Source of the DNA: Rhabdochlamydiaceae bacterium
Lineage (GTDB): Bacteria > Chlamydiota > Chlamydiia > Chlamydiales > Rhabdochlamydiaceae
Assembly: GCA_019745395.1 (NCBI GenBank)
Contig: JAIETG010000008.1
Span: 95,257-159,256, forward strand
Length of the DNA stretch: 64,000 bases
Reading direction: 5' to 3'
Under the pieces are notes generated by a model. It was not told the origin of the DNA. It ran no database searches and saw nothing but the letters and a program-made list of their open reading frames with translations. This document shows positions 21,001 to 27,781 of the stretch, in pieces. The position numbers were made by a program, and so were the translations under genes. Positions within the stretch are counted from its first letter, which is position 1. Each line of letters begins with the position of its first letter.

Positions 21001-22305
21001 ATCGGAAGCGATACAGCTTTAGGTCAAGTAATCGTAACTACAGGATCTGAAACTTCTATCCATAGCATTAACACTACAGATATCATTACGATTACAACGC
21101 CGATAGTTCTTTTAGATTCTGCTACGCTTACTACAACTAATGCCATGATTACTTTAGGCTCGATTAATGCAGCTACTACAGGTGGTCAATCTCTTTCCGT
21201 CAATGCAGGATCTGCCCAAGTATTGCTGCAAGGAGATATAGGAACCACTACATCACCCAGCAGTTTGGATATAACGGGCAGTCTCATGCTATTTGATAAT
21301 GCATCGGTGTTTACTGAAGGATCTCAGCAGTATAATGGATCTATTGAGATCTCTGAAGACATAGTCTTTCAATCCAAGGGGAATATCACGTTTAACGGCA
21401 TGTTAGATCCAGTTTCTGGAGCTCCGAATCTTTCCCTTTATCTAGGAGGAGGAACATTAATTTTTGCAGACTCTGTGGGAGATGCTCCTTTTGGTGATAT
21501 CACAGTCTATAATGCAGGTGGATTTGTAGCGCACAAGATCTTTGCAAATACATTAACTGTATCAGGAGGGCTTCCAGTCATTTATCTAGAAGATGATATT
21601 GTTCTTTCCGGAAAAGGGGGCATTAGGCTCGATGGAGGCCCCATTTTTTTAGGAGGGACTATTGATGCTCAGTTTATTTTCCATAGAGCAAAAGGTAATA
21701 TAAGTAATATTGGATCTCCATTGCCTATTACAAATACTGGAGATAATTTTTTAAATTTAAGTTATTTCAATGCGATTAAAGGGGTAGTGGGGTCTCAGGA
21801 AAGCCCCATAGAGCTGAATACAGAACATTTGTTATTCGTAGGAGCAAATCCCCGTGCTGACTTTATCGGAAGCCCTATGCATGATATTGTGCGTTTGGCC
21901 CATTTTAACACTCCTTGCATTGTGACATTTAATGGTGTGACTATAGTCAATTGCAATCAGACTTCTTTTGATATTCACGACTTTTTCAATACTCTTCCTA
22001 AAGATCTTTTTTATGTCCCAGGAATCTACTCCTCTTGGGATAACCTTTCTAACTTAGGATATCTAGAACAAGAGCCGGCAGATTTAGGTTTTTCTCCTAG
22101 AAAGAGAACTCTTTTTTATTCGATTGGTCCTGCGGAGAAAAAAGCTCTCATTTCGCAAGTTTTTTCTGGATATATGAGAATCCGACAAGTAAATGAAGAA
22201 CTATCCTCTGGAAAAGATCTCATCCCAGAATTTGTTCCTTGGGAATTTTCTATGGATTTTTCTGAGGGATCTCTTTTCTTAGATCTCCTTCCTATCTCTG
22301 AATGA
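15001..22305 (+). CDS. Giant TpsA-like (filamentous haemagglutinin family) exoprotein
   Basis: I place the start at the TTG at 15001. It is preceded by an AGAAGAG purine stretch and aligns with the start of the upstream paralogue. An alternative GTG at 14944 would add 19 residues that spoil the signal peptide. The signal-like segment ends near FSASAGFG, followed by a TPS domain identical to the previous gene (VNPNG included), then a GGEWLLDP motif, a short cysteine cluster and eight WPxSI modules at about 17050-19200. The conserved C-terminal region includes GPAEKKALISQVFS and ends FLDLLPISE, very like the second paralogue. By family it is a surface-exposed beta-helical exoprotein secreted through a TpsB partner not seen here. 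A 132-bp gap separates it from the preceding gene, so it may have its own promoter. Confidence 0.85.
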   Translation: MFITKNTYLRIFYSLISFSASAGFGMPTNPEIYSGTAEVQHIDPHTMQIKSSDQAILHYKDFSVGKTEKVRFIQNSSKSCVLNRITGENPSQILGSLESNGKVFLVNPNGIYFGPNSKVDVGSLIASTLDIADQDFLQQKYKFTLSQGKSSSIVNEGLLSSAEGSIVLLAPEIRNLGHVQAKAGTVLLASGEHITLDFTGDGLIQFSVEGSLKDALIEHAGDIQGAIVSMKLPMAKKAITEIVNMDGAQEAEVFIEENGVIKFAQASSTQAKSVQVEGSQISVQGSIDATNTQDIGGKVHLFGKDILLQGALIDSSGLLGGGEVLIGGEFQGKGTTAYASKVLMDANSEIRANSIEEGNGGLVVLWSQDQTLFDGKIFADGGAFNGNGGLVETSSRDALGISTGSVSTHASQGKGGEWLLDPTVVSIVSSGSTTCSGFGACSSGSNCSILVTAITGASTNSLVTIQAGTTININTDISMNNSGASLMFHTCSTGTNITVSGNVYTKGGSITFDAPTVNLLVSSITIDSTMNNTFPNGNDVIFTKLVSSIPVSSYVYGGSNGAVTVGSQNGQSSVNYTGSMTVYNANSMNTGGFQTYQGDISFPSNATVTFTQGTSAIASLNGNVSVGPLASGVSGGVALTMQAGAGSLEIQGDVTGMRSIALKNASTVTLAGDLTSSGAISITPAVAITGNSTLTGSSIAFSSLVNGPGTLTLNATSISFGGAVGSSSSLSNFTLASGTITTWPSSITATGAITFTPAISINAATNLSLNSSSIAFSSTVNGSGGLTLNASSISFGGAVGSSSSLSSFTLASGTITTWPSSIAATGAITFTPAITVPTTLSLTGATIAFANTVTGGALTLNGGSITFPSAGAVNLSSFSLATGSIDTWPSSIITSGALTFTPHLVIPEGIVPNLTGFPITFSNSVEGPGGLSFQGGNITFIDLVGNVKNLSVLSVDAGSLVGWPLSISADRLIFTSPVDIDSGVVSNLTGTGSIEFSSTVDGPGGLILNGDIVFDDLVGSGTSLSSFTLGSGSITTWPSSIQAGTLSFIPTISITQDTTLTATSSDSTINSIIFSDKIEGAASLTLNGVNISFGGTVGNTSPLASFTLASGSISTWPSIMKAGTLSFTPNLNIAGSTTLTSTTATTFTGTVDGPGSLILNGGAISFSGDVGNSSELSSFSLASGSIATWPDSMTAGILSFSDVSITGSPTLISTTSTTFTGTLDGPGSVTINGNSGTVNFNRAVGASTALSSLSVTSTNSSITFAATLDGPGSVTINGNSDVVNFNGAVGKNTALTSLEINSTNSNANFARDVSAGIISITPVANFIGSSNLTGTTSIVFGNTINGPGSLTLTGGAIAFGGGIDTLSSFSLASVTGSITTWPSSIRTTGLLNLTPGVVFTSPMSLISTNGSITTSTIDGPGGLTLDAGTFFSIGSIGTLTPMGQVDLTATSLSLMSSIITSSESITVSIPTLLTADATIDSTGLGTVTGATITLDAIGANSTGVDAESLTINATSLGSGSLITLNGELGGGDKPLGAVTIQGSSATSFLDIASFISTTNIVSGAGGVITIDPQITLMGSSIMSTITGNASGAAISLQNVIGSDLQTLVLLSGTSSIDVGSLVSVGSVSLTGGAISLNGPVTAGGTVGSLSITNSGDLHIQSGDIALSGSFMQQGIGDVFLGNNITANGGPLSFESAIELNANTKLTALKDLILSSSVIGVSPVEFDLESIDESISVGQLGTSSYPLGKVALLANNTSSLGGIVTENGDIDIRPPILLTSLLTVLDTTAGTGSVIFRNTVDSADEGSSAQALQISAGASNVTFLGALGDSFPLGGVQVSSTGEVTIAGNISTTSSSASSLAGAIQINGLVTLSGDSLRHIEIDTTKAGDGAAITFTREINGNLNFTLSAGQALITFASDIGASVPLRSLKVSSASAVAIQSVTVIDAISISSHIALSQTPLTTFTSEDDGDIFLGSIDGTYEGFQSLTVATTGTGEITLGSIGSDTALGQVIVTTGSETSIHSINTTDIITITTPIVLLDSATLTTTNAMITLGSINAATTGGQSLSVNAGSAQVLLQGDIGTTTSPSSLDITGSLMLFDNASVFTEGSQQYNGSIEISEDIVFQSKGNITFNGMLDPVSGAPNLSLYLGGGTLIFADSVGDAPFGDITVYNAGGFVAHKIFANTLTVSGGLPVIYLEDDIVLSGKGGIRLDGGPIFLGGTIDAQFIFHRAKGNISNIGSPLPITNTGDNFLNLSYFNAIKGVVGSQESPIELNTEHLLFVGANPRADFIGSPMHDIVRLAHFNTPCIVTFNGVTIVNCNQTSFDIHDFFNTLPKDLFYVPGIYSSWDNLSNLGYLEQEPADLGFSPRKRTLFYSIGPAEKKALISQVFSGYMRIRQVNEELSSGKDLIPEFVPWEFSMDFSEGSLFLDLLPISE
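15073..16000 (+). repeat. 928-bp direct repeat, copy 2 (5' part of third TpsA-like gene)
   Basis: Identical to 6844-7771, including all synonymous positions. Identity ends at 16001, where the GAT codon of copy 1 is GGG here, and similarity then decays gradually. Gene conversion or a very recent duplication limited to the TPS domain is the simplest reading. Confidence 0.95.
17050..19200 (+). repeat. WPxSI repeat array in third TpsA-like protein
   Basis: Eight WP-motif modules. The module around 17420-17500 is almost identical at DNA level to the one around 1300-1375 in the first paralogue, so modules appear to be exchanged between genes as well as within them. Ends are approximate. Confidence 0.75.
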
Positions 22306-22410
22306 TGTTTTTATCTTGATGAAAACTTAACATTGAAATAACGTATTCTTTACGCGAAAGGAAGTTTTAGAAAAATGGATCTTTCTCATGCAAAACAGTA
22401 AGGAGACAAC

Positions 22411-22677
22411 ATGATTAAAATAGTTGCTTATAGCTTTGCCGTTCTTTGTCTAGGATATGCTTCTTTAGAAAAGTGTAAGGAAATTGGATTTTATCCTTCT
22501 GAAAAAGCCTATAGAGAAGTAGGTCTGGTTCCCCCCGAGCTGCAAGAGGTTTTTGTCGAGGCTCCTCGTGAAGACTTTAAAAGACAGGCAGATCCTAAAA
22601 GTGGAGAGTGGGCGTGTAAAAACTGCCATGCTTGCAATCCTAACTATAAGCTGTACTGTGGTATTTGCTGGAATTAA
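22411..22677 (+). CDS. Small exported/membrane-anchored protein with C-terminal RanBP2-type zinc finger
   Basis: 88 residues, preceded by a strong AAGGAGA ribosome site 6 bases before the ATG. Residues 1-18 form a hydrophobic signal-peptide or anchor segment; Cys13 and Cys22 leave a lipoprotein or disulfide role open. The last 22 residues match the RanBP2-type finger spacing exactly: W67-x-C69-x2-C72-x3-N76-x6-C83-x2-C86. That fold is typical of eukaryotic proteins that bind Ran, ubiquitin or single-stranded RNA; the ubiquitin-contacting Thr-Phe pair of NZF fingers is absent. It lies 105 bp after the last giant exoprotein on the same strand. Its function is unknown; a host-directed role is inference. 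Confidence 0.7.
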   Translation: MIKIVAYSFAVLCLGYASLEKCKEIGFYPSEKAYREVGLVPPELQEVFVEAPREDFKRQADPKSGEWACKNCHACNPNYKLYCGICWN

Positions 22678-22768
22678 AGAGAGCTACTACTATGTGTCAC
22701 CTCAATGTTTTTCTTTTGGATATTTGACCACAAATCAGTAAACTCCTTCTAAAAACAATAGGTAAAAA

Positions 22769-23041
22769 ATGCCATTTACATTTGATGGACAGTGGATTGC
22801 TTCTAATAACCCATCTAAAGGTCCTAAAAAAACTGTCAAAGTCCGTTTGATTAAGCGAAAACAAAGCGTTATTACAGCTATTTCAAACTTGGATCTAACA
22901 GAAAAAGATATGGTAGAGCTTGCTTCTAATATCAAAAAAAGCCTTGGATGTGGTGGGGCTGTCAAAGAAAATACCATAGAGCTTCAAGGTGACAAGGTAG
23001 ATCTGGTAGAAAAAACCTTAAAACGTCTTGGCTTTTTATGA
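22769..23041 (+). CDS. SUI1/YciH-family translation initiation factor-like protein
   Basis: 90 residues, resembling bacterial YciH and the eIF1/SUI1 fold. It has a basic KTVKVRLIKRKQSVITAISNL strand-turn segment (about residues 21-41), then a helix with the characteristic ELASNIKKSLGCGGAVKE motif and a C-terminal GDKVDLVEKTLKRLGF element. In eukaryotes eIF1 monitors start-codon choice; YciH in bacteria is thought to influence initiation fidelity. The start has an AGG-type ribosome site 6-7 bases upstream. It is full length for the family. It is not obviously in an operon with its neighbours, and the downstream gene is a pseudogene. Confidence 0.85.
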   Translation: MPFTFDGQWIASNNPSKGPKKTVKVRLIKRKQSVITAISNLDLTEKDMVELASNIKKSLGCGGAVKENTIELQGDKVDLVEKTLKRLGFL

Positions 23042-23154
23042 TTATTGATTGTACGGCAATACCATAGGTATTAAAAAGTTCGTATTCAGCACTTTAAGCG
23101 ATAGTACAATAGCGTTTTTCTGGGTTTGCTTTGTTTTGTATTGGTTTTATTGCA

Positions 23155-23179
23155 TCCTTTCCTTGTTGTAAGGAAAGGA
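23155..23179 (+). terminator. Inverted repeat, possible weak terminator
   Basis: Perfect 10-bp stem (TCCTTTCCTT / AAGGAAAGGA) with a 5-base loop, 113 bases after the SUI1-like gene. No long T-run follows, so termination is only a possibility. Confidence 0.3.
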
Positions 23180-23180
23180 A

Positions 23181-24468
23181 TTGGCTTTTCTGTCCTTGGT
23201 GGTGTTTGTGGAACCGTTGTCTATTATTCAGGTTTTATTGGGGGAGTTGCACGATAAGTTAAATCTTTTGACTGATCTCGTGCTAAGAGATGCGAAATTT
23301 CCTCAGGCTCCGAGTAAAATTAAGGTGGCCATAGGAATGAGGCGCGCAGGGAAGACCTATTTCTTGTATCAAAAAATACTTCAAATGATCAAAGAAGGAA
23401 TTGATAGGACAAGTATTTTATATGTGAATTTTGAAGATGATAGATTGATTCCTATGGATTAACAAAAACTAGCTAAATTGGTAGATGCCTTTTATTCTCT
23501 CTATCCCGAAAATCACGACAAGAAATGTTATCTGTTTTTGGATGAAATTCAAAATGTAGAAGATTGGCCAATTGTAATTAGAAGATTACACGACAGCAAG
23601 AATGTGGAAATTTTTTGACAGGGTCTTCCGCTAAGCTGCTAAGTAAGGAGATTTCTACGAGTTTAAGGGGACGGTCGTTATCCGTAAAGATTTGGCCCTA
23701 TAGTTTTTCTGAATTTATGAAAGCTAAGAAGATAAATATCGATTGCGGTTTGTATGATCAAAGAACCTTGGATAAATTAGGGCATTGTTTTCAACAATAC
23801 TTATTGTCAGGTGGTTTCCTGAGGTAATTGAATTTGATGCTGGGGTAAGAAGGCAAACATTGCAAGAATATTTAGATGTGGTCATTTATCGGGATATTAT
23901 AGAACGGTATGCTATAAAAAATCCGTCTGTTATCAAATACATGATAAGGTCCATGATTCATAATTCGGGAAAATTATTTTCGGTGAATAAGTTTTATCAA
24001 GATGTGAAATCCCAAGGATATCAAGTAGGAAAAGACAGTTTATATGAGTACGCTGAGCATCTGGAAGATGCCTATTTAGTTTTTTTTATGGAAGTCTACG
24101 ATTCCTCCATTCGTAGGGTGCAATCTAATTCTAAAAAAATATATTCTATCGCTCCTGGAATGATTAGAGCTTTGACTTTGGAATACGAAAAAGATCTTGG
24201 ACGGGTTTTTGAAAATATAGTCTATTTAGATTTAAGGCGTCTAGGTCATGAAGTGCATTATTATCTTACTTCAGAGCGGTATGAAGTAGACTTTTTAGTA
24301 AAATCCTCCTCTGGCAAGAAAAAGCTTTTCCAGGTTGTCTGGGAAGTTTTTGATGAAAAAACTCTTGAAAGAGAAGAGAGAGCTTTGTACGCAGCCATGA
24401 AAGAACTACAGATTGAAGGGGAACTGGTTACGCTGGATTCTTATTTGCGTAAAGGAATAAGTTTTTAA
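23181..24468 (+). pseudogene. Decayed AAA+ ATPase of the AAA_14/DUF4143 family
   Basis: Homology runs through three frames. The first piece has a Walker A region GMRRAGKTYF and ends at an in-frame TAA at 23460-23462. The same frame then continues with the Walker B region CYLFLDEIQNVEDW up to a TGA near 23620. A one-base loss in a T-run there shifts the frame to 23615-23827 (TGSSAKLLSKEIST). A second one-base loss near 23810 shifts it again to the DUF4143 C-terminal half, which ends at 24468 with the LERRYEVDFLV-like nuclease-fold region (YEVDFLVKSS). The family is common in mobile and accessory DNA, and intact members are about 400-430 aa. The two T-run frameshifts could be sequencing errors, but the internal stop argues for true decay. 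The start is unclear; recognisable homology begins near 23230. Confidence 0.85.
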
Positions 24469-24551
24469 TAGTCACTAGCTCTTAGGTTTGTTCTTTTGTT
24501 AGGTTGTGTTTTTTTGATTTGTTTTAAGCTAATTTAAAAAGAGAATGCGAG

Positions 24552-26141
24552 CTAGATCAATAAATTTTTCATCTCTTCAAAAAGACCAGAATGAGAAATC
24601 ATTTCTTCTGTAGAACATCGAAATTTATAGGTCCAATTAGTAGATAGAACGACTCCAGGGATATTGATCCTTTCTTCTTGAGGATTGGGATGGACAAGAT
24701 CAGGGACTAAAGCGAGATATTCAGAAAGTAGATTGATATGAAATAGACTGCCTGAGTGCATGCTCTTTTTTAATATATGTCTTCTTTGCTCTTGAGTTAA
24801 GCTATGGGTATAAGCAATTCCCTCTTGCTCAGCATAGTTTTTTGCTTCTTGCTCTTCCTCAATCCACCATTGGGAAAGCAAAGTGGAATCGTGAGTGGAA
24901 ACGCAAGTTAAACTTAAAGGTTTATAGCTTTTAGGGTCGATGAAATGATTCGGAGCATCTTTTTCCCAACGCATCACTTTAGTGCCACAGATCCCAAGGT
25001 TTTCCAAAACTGGCCTCGTCATAGGAGGAACCATCCCTAAGTCCTCCGCAATGGGAAGCATGTTTGAGGCCTGAATAAACGTTTGTAAAAGCTCTCTTCC
25101 AAGAGGTTCCCACAAGGAGGAATCTGCGGGAGTAAAGAAACCTTCTTTGCTTTGTTTTCCTAAAGGGATTGTCCATAGCCTAAAAAGACCGATAACGTGA
25201 TCGATGCGATAGAGATCATAAAAATTTTCTGCATATTGTAATCGCTGTTTCCACCAAAAAAATCCGTCTTGTCTCATAATATCCCAACGAGGTAAGGGAA
25301 ATCCCCAATACTGTCCCTCTTGGTTGTAATGATCTGGTGGCGCCCCTATCGCAAAGTTTTTGTCAAAACAGGACTGATGAAACCAAACATCTGCGCTATC
25401 CGCACTGATTAAAATCGGAATATCGCCTTTTAGGTGGATTTTTTTTTCTACAGATTTTTTCTTAACTTCTTGCATCTGTGAAAAACACAGATACTGAAGA
25501 GCTATATGAAATAAACATTGCTTTTGATGCTCCTCAAAAAGAGCTCCAAAGGAAGATTCTAGATTTTGTGTCCATTTTTGAGGCCAAGAGCTAAATAGCG
25601 TGCCTTTGTTTTTTTCTTTAAGAACTTTAAAAAGAGAGTAGGGGCGTAGCCACGGATTTTCTAAGAGAAATTGGGAAAACGCAGGGATCTCAAGGATTTC
25701 TTTTTCATGCTTTTCAAAATATAAGGAAAAAAAATCCATTTTTTGTAAAAGAACATCTTGGAAACAGACTCTAGCAGAGCGGTTTAATTTTTTTAGATTT
25801 TCTATGCGAGAAAGAAGGTCCTGATCCTCATTTAGCATTAAGAAGGGGAGTTTTTGTAGGCAAATATAGATGGGGTGTAGTGCACACGAAGAAAGAGCAT
25901 TGTAGGGACTAGGATCGAGTCCACTGTCATTTAAGGGAAGTAGCTGGATGACGTCCATAGAAAGACTGGCACACCAGTCGATCAAAGGAAGGAGGTCGAA
26001 AAAATCTCCGATACCTGTGCTGTTTTCTGAATGCAGGGCGCTTAAAGGTAAGTTAATCCCTCGATGGGAAAAGAGCCCTATGCGTTGCCAAGCAGTTTCT
26101 AGAGGGGAATATAAAAAATGTTTTTCTAAAGAATCTGTCAT
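24552..26141 (-). CDS. malQ: 4-alpha-glucanotransferase (amylomaltase, GH77)
   Basis: 529 residues from the ATG at 26141, chosen because it forms an ATGA overlap with the upstream chaperone stop; a longer frame to 26243 would run into that gene. It transfers alpha-1,4-glucan segments between maltodextrins and works in glycogen and maltose metabolism in the cytoplasm. Visible GH77 signatures are GINLPLSALHSENSTGIGDF near the N-terminus, SADSADVWFHQ and GAPPDHYNQEGQYWG in the middle, YRIDHVIGLFR containing the nucleophile Asp, AEDLG with the acid/base Glu, and SLTCVSTHDSTLLSQWW containing the third active-site Asp. It is the last gene of the type III secretion operon, the same odd placement as in Chlamydia. 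Confidence 0.95.
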   Translation of the reverse strand: MTDSLEKHFLYSPLETAWQRIGLFSHRGINLPLSALHSENSTGIGDFFDLLPLIDWCASLSMDVIQLLPLNDSGLDPSPYNALSSCALHPIYICLQKLPFLMLNEDQDLLSRIENLKKLNRSARVCFQDVLLQKMDFFSLYFEKHEKEILEIPAFSQFLLENPWLRPYSLFKVLKEKNKGTLFSSWPQKWTQNLESSFGALFEEHQKQCLFHIALQYLCFSQMQEVKKKSVEKKIHLKGDIPILISADSADVWFHQSCFDKNFAIGAPPDHYNQEGQYWGFPLPRWDIMRQDGFFWWKQRLQYAENFYDLYRIDHVIGLFRLWTIPLGKQSKEGFFTPADSSLWEPLGRELLQTFIQASNMLPIAEDLGMVPPMTRPVLENLGICGTKVMRWEKDAPNHFIDPKSYKPLSLTCVSTHDSTLLSQWWIEEEQEAKNYAEQEGIAYTHSLTQEQRRHILKKSMHSGSLFHINLLSEYLALVPDLVHPNPQEERINIPGVVLSTNWTYKFRCSTEEMISHSGLFEEMKNLLI

Positions 26142-26581
26142 GATAACCCAAAAAAAGAAGGGGAAGGGGGGTGAGACTGGGAAATTTGAAAGATATTTCC
26201 TGTTTCGACGGCTGATTTCCATTTTTTGGCAACTTCCAGCCATTGTAAAAAACTTTGAGAGAACTCTTCAAATTGTATCTTGTCCGAGAGGTAGAGGAAA
26301 TAGGTTAAACTGTTATTTTTCGAAGAATAGGCGAAAATTCCTAAACGATCTAAAGCATCATTTGCTTTGAGTGCCTCTTTTAAAAGGTCTTCTCGAAATT
26401 TTCCAGGAGGCAATTCACAAAGAAAAGAAGCGATCAAGATACGCTCTTCAGCAGGTTCATGCTCGATCTGAACTCTCAAAGATCCGTCGATGCGTATTTT
26501 ACAAAGATACCCCTTTTCTGCATGAAGAGAAGTTTCTAAAGCCTGACCAAGCTTTTGGATGTATTCTTCAAAAAAATTCAT
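26138..26581 (-). CDS. scc1: CesT-family type III secretion chaperone (Scc1/SycE-like)
   Basis: 147 residues, small and acidic, with the alternating helix-strand pattern of class I chaperones: an N-terminal helix FFEEYIQKLGQALE, strands around GYLCKIRIDG and ERILIASFLCELP, a helix with LLKEALKANDALDRLGIFAYS, and strands around NSLTYFLYL. Class I chaperones dimerise and bind the N-terminal segment of a substrate. Position directly downstream of the copN-like gene, with a 4-bp ATGA overlap, points to that gatekeeper as its partner, as for Scc1 in Chlamydia. It overlaps malQ by 4 bp on its other side. The name rests on synteny plus fold pattern, not strong sequence identity. Confidence 0.8.
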   Translation of the reverse strand: MNFFEEYIQKLGQALETSLHAEKGYLCKIRIDGSLRVQIEHEPAEERILIASFLCELPPGKFREDLLKEALKANDALDRLGIFAYSSKNNSLTYFLYLSDKIQFEEFSQSFLQWLEVAKKWKSAVETGNIFQISQSHPPSPSFFGLS

Positions 26582-27756
26582 GATTTTTCTTTGTCCCCTT
26601 TATGATCATCCTCTTCCTCATCATTTTCCTCTTCCTCTTCTATCTGCTCTTCTAAATCCTCTAGAGTTTCTAAAAAAGAAGCTAAAATATCTTGTTTGTG
26701 TTGTTCAGATCGGTAGAGTCTGGGAGAAATCTGTCTTACAGCCTCTTTCATTTGCGTGAAAATTATGATTTCGGCAAGGATCTCTGTTTCTAAGCCGAGC
26801 GCTGTTCCTATTTGCAAGACTCTATCGCTAGAAGGATATCTTTCTAAAATAAGTTTCATAAACGCTTTAGCCAGACTTTCGAAAGAAAGGCGAGAGGAAA
26901 GCATAAGTTCGTAACGATCAAAAGAACTGTAGATAAGTCCCATGCGGGATTGGAAAAATCGGTAGACCCCTAAAATAGATTGCATGGATCTAGCTTCCGT
27001 CAATAGCCTAGATAGTTCGCCTTTTTCTATCGAAGGTCCTTTAGAGCGTAGGTCACTGCCTAAAGAATGTAGGACAAAAGCGATTACAGTTTTCATCTTT
27101 TCGAACGTATATTGCGTAGCAAGTTCTGCAAAAAGCACGGAGGGCTCTCGGGGGTTTCCCGTAAGATCTCGATACAGTTCTCGAAGGCTTGTAGGGCTTC
27201 CTAGATTTTGTTTAGCAAAGGTTTGTGCATCTGTCATGATGTTTTTACCCGCTCGAATCTCCCTTCCATGCTCTTCATGAATATGCTCTTTGACACGGCG
27301 AAGATTCTTGGCAAGTTCTGGATCTGCGGTTGCGATCAAAAAATCCAAGGCTTCATCAGCCAAAGAAAGATCGGGATAACTGTCGAAAATTTTAGCGAGC
27401 AGTTCATCAAAGGAATCATTTTTAGAGATACGGGAGCGGAGAGATCGTAAAGAGATAGCAGCAAGTTCTGGGTTTTTTTGTTCAAACTGCTCTGCAATTT
27501 CCGAGACAGCCTCGATTTCAAAATCTAGCTCATCGCTTTTACTCGCTTTGCCAGTTTCTTCTTCTTTACCAGCTCTTTTGACCCTTTGCTCTAACCTTTC
27601 AAAGCGATTTCTCATAGCTATGGGATTGAAAGAAACTTCTAAGCTTTCTTTGAATTCTCCAGCTTCTGTGTCTTGTACAACGGCTACTTGCTGAGATAAA
27701 ACTTGTTGCGCTCGGATGGTTTGTAATCGGATGTGTTCGGAGCCTGTATCTGACAT
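26578..27756 (-). CDS. copN: Type III secretion gatekeeper (CopN/SctW/LcrE family)
   Basis: 392 residues, helical. It controls the switch between translocator and effector secretion and in Chlamydia is itself secreted. The N-terminal ~75 residues are low-complexity and polar, as expected for a secretion signal and chaperone-binding region. Residues ~80-350 fit the three X-bundle helical modules of the YopN/TyeA/SctW family, with segments such as ELYRDLTGNPREPSVLFAEL and FRRYQ-like VYRFFQSRMGLIYSSF. The C-terminus is an unusually acidic tail with two long Glu/Asp runs. It overlaps the chaperone by 4 bp and lies 25 bp after sctV. Assignment rests on these motifs and the conserved operon order. 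Confidence 0.85.
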   Translation of the reverse strand: MSDTGSEHIRLQTIRAQQVLSQQVAVVQDTEAGEFKESLEVSFNPIAMRNRFERLEQRVKRAGKEEETGKASKSDELDFEIEAVSEIAEQFEQKNPELAAISLRSLRSRISKNDSFDELLAKIFDSYPDLSLADEALDFLIATADPELAKNLRRVKEHIHEEHGREIRAGKNIMTDAQTFAKQNLGSPTSLRELYRDLTGNPREPSVLFAELATQYTFEKMKTVIAFVLHSLGSDLRSKGPSIEKGELSRLLTEARSMQSILGVYRFFQSRMGLIYSSFDRYELMLSSRLSFESLAKAFMKLILERYPSSDRVLQIGTALGLETEILAEIIIFTQMKEAVRQISPRLYRSEQHKQDILASFLETLEDLEEQIEEEEENDEEEDDHKGDKEKS

Positions 27757-27781
27757 GATCCCATCGTTCCTTTTTTAATGC

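Noticed and set aside
22553..22741. 62-codon frame overlapping the zinc-finger gene
   Set aside because: It lies in another frame of a gene with a clear ribosome site and motif; no independent evidence.
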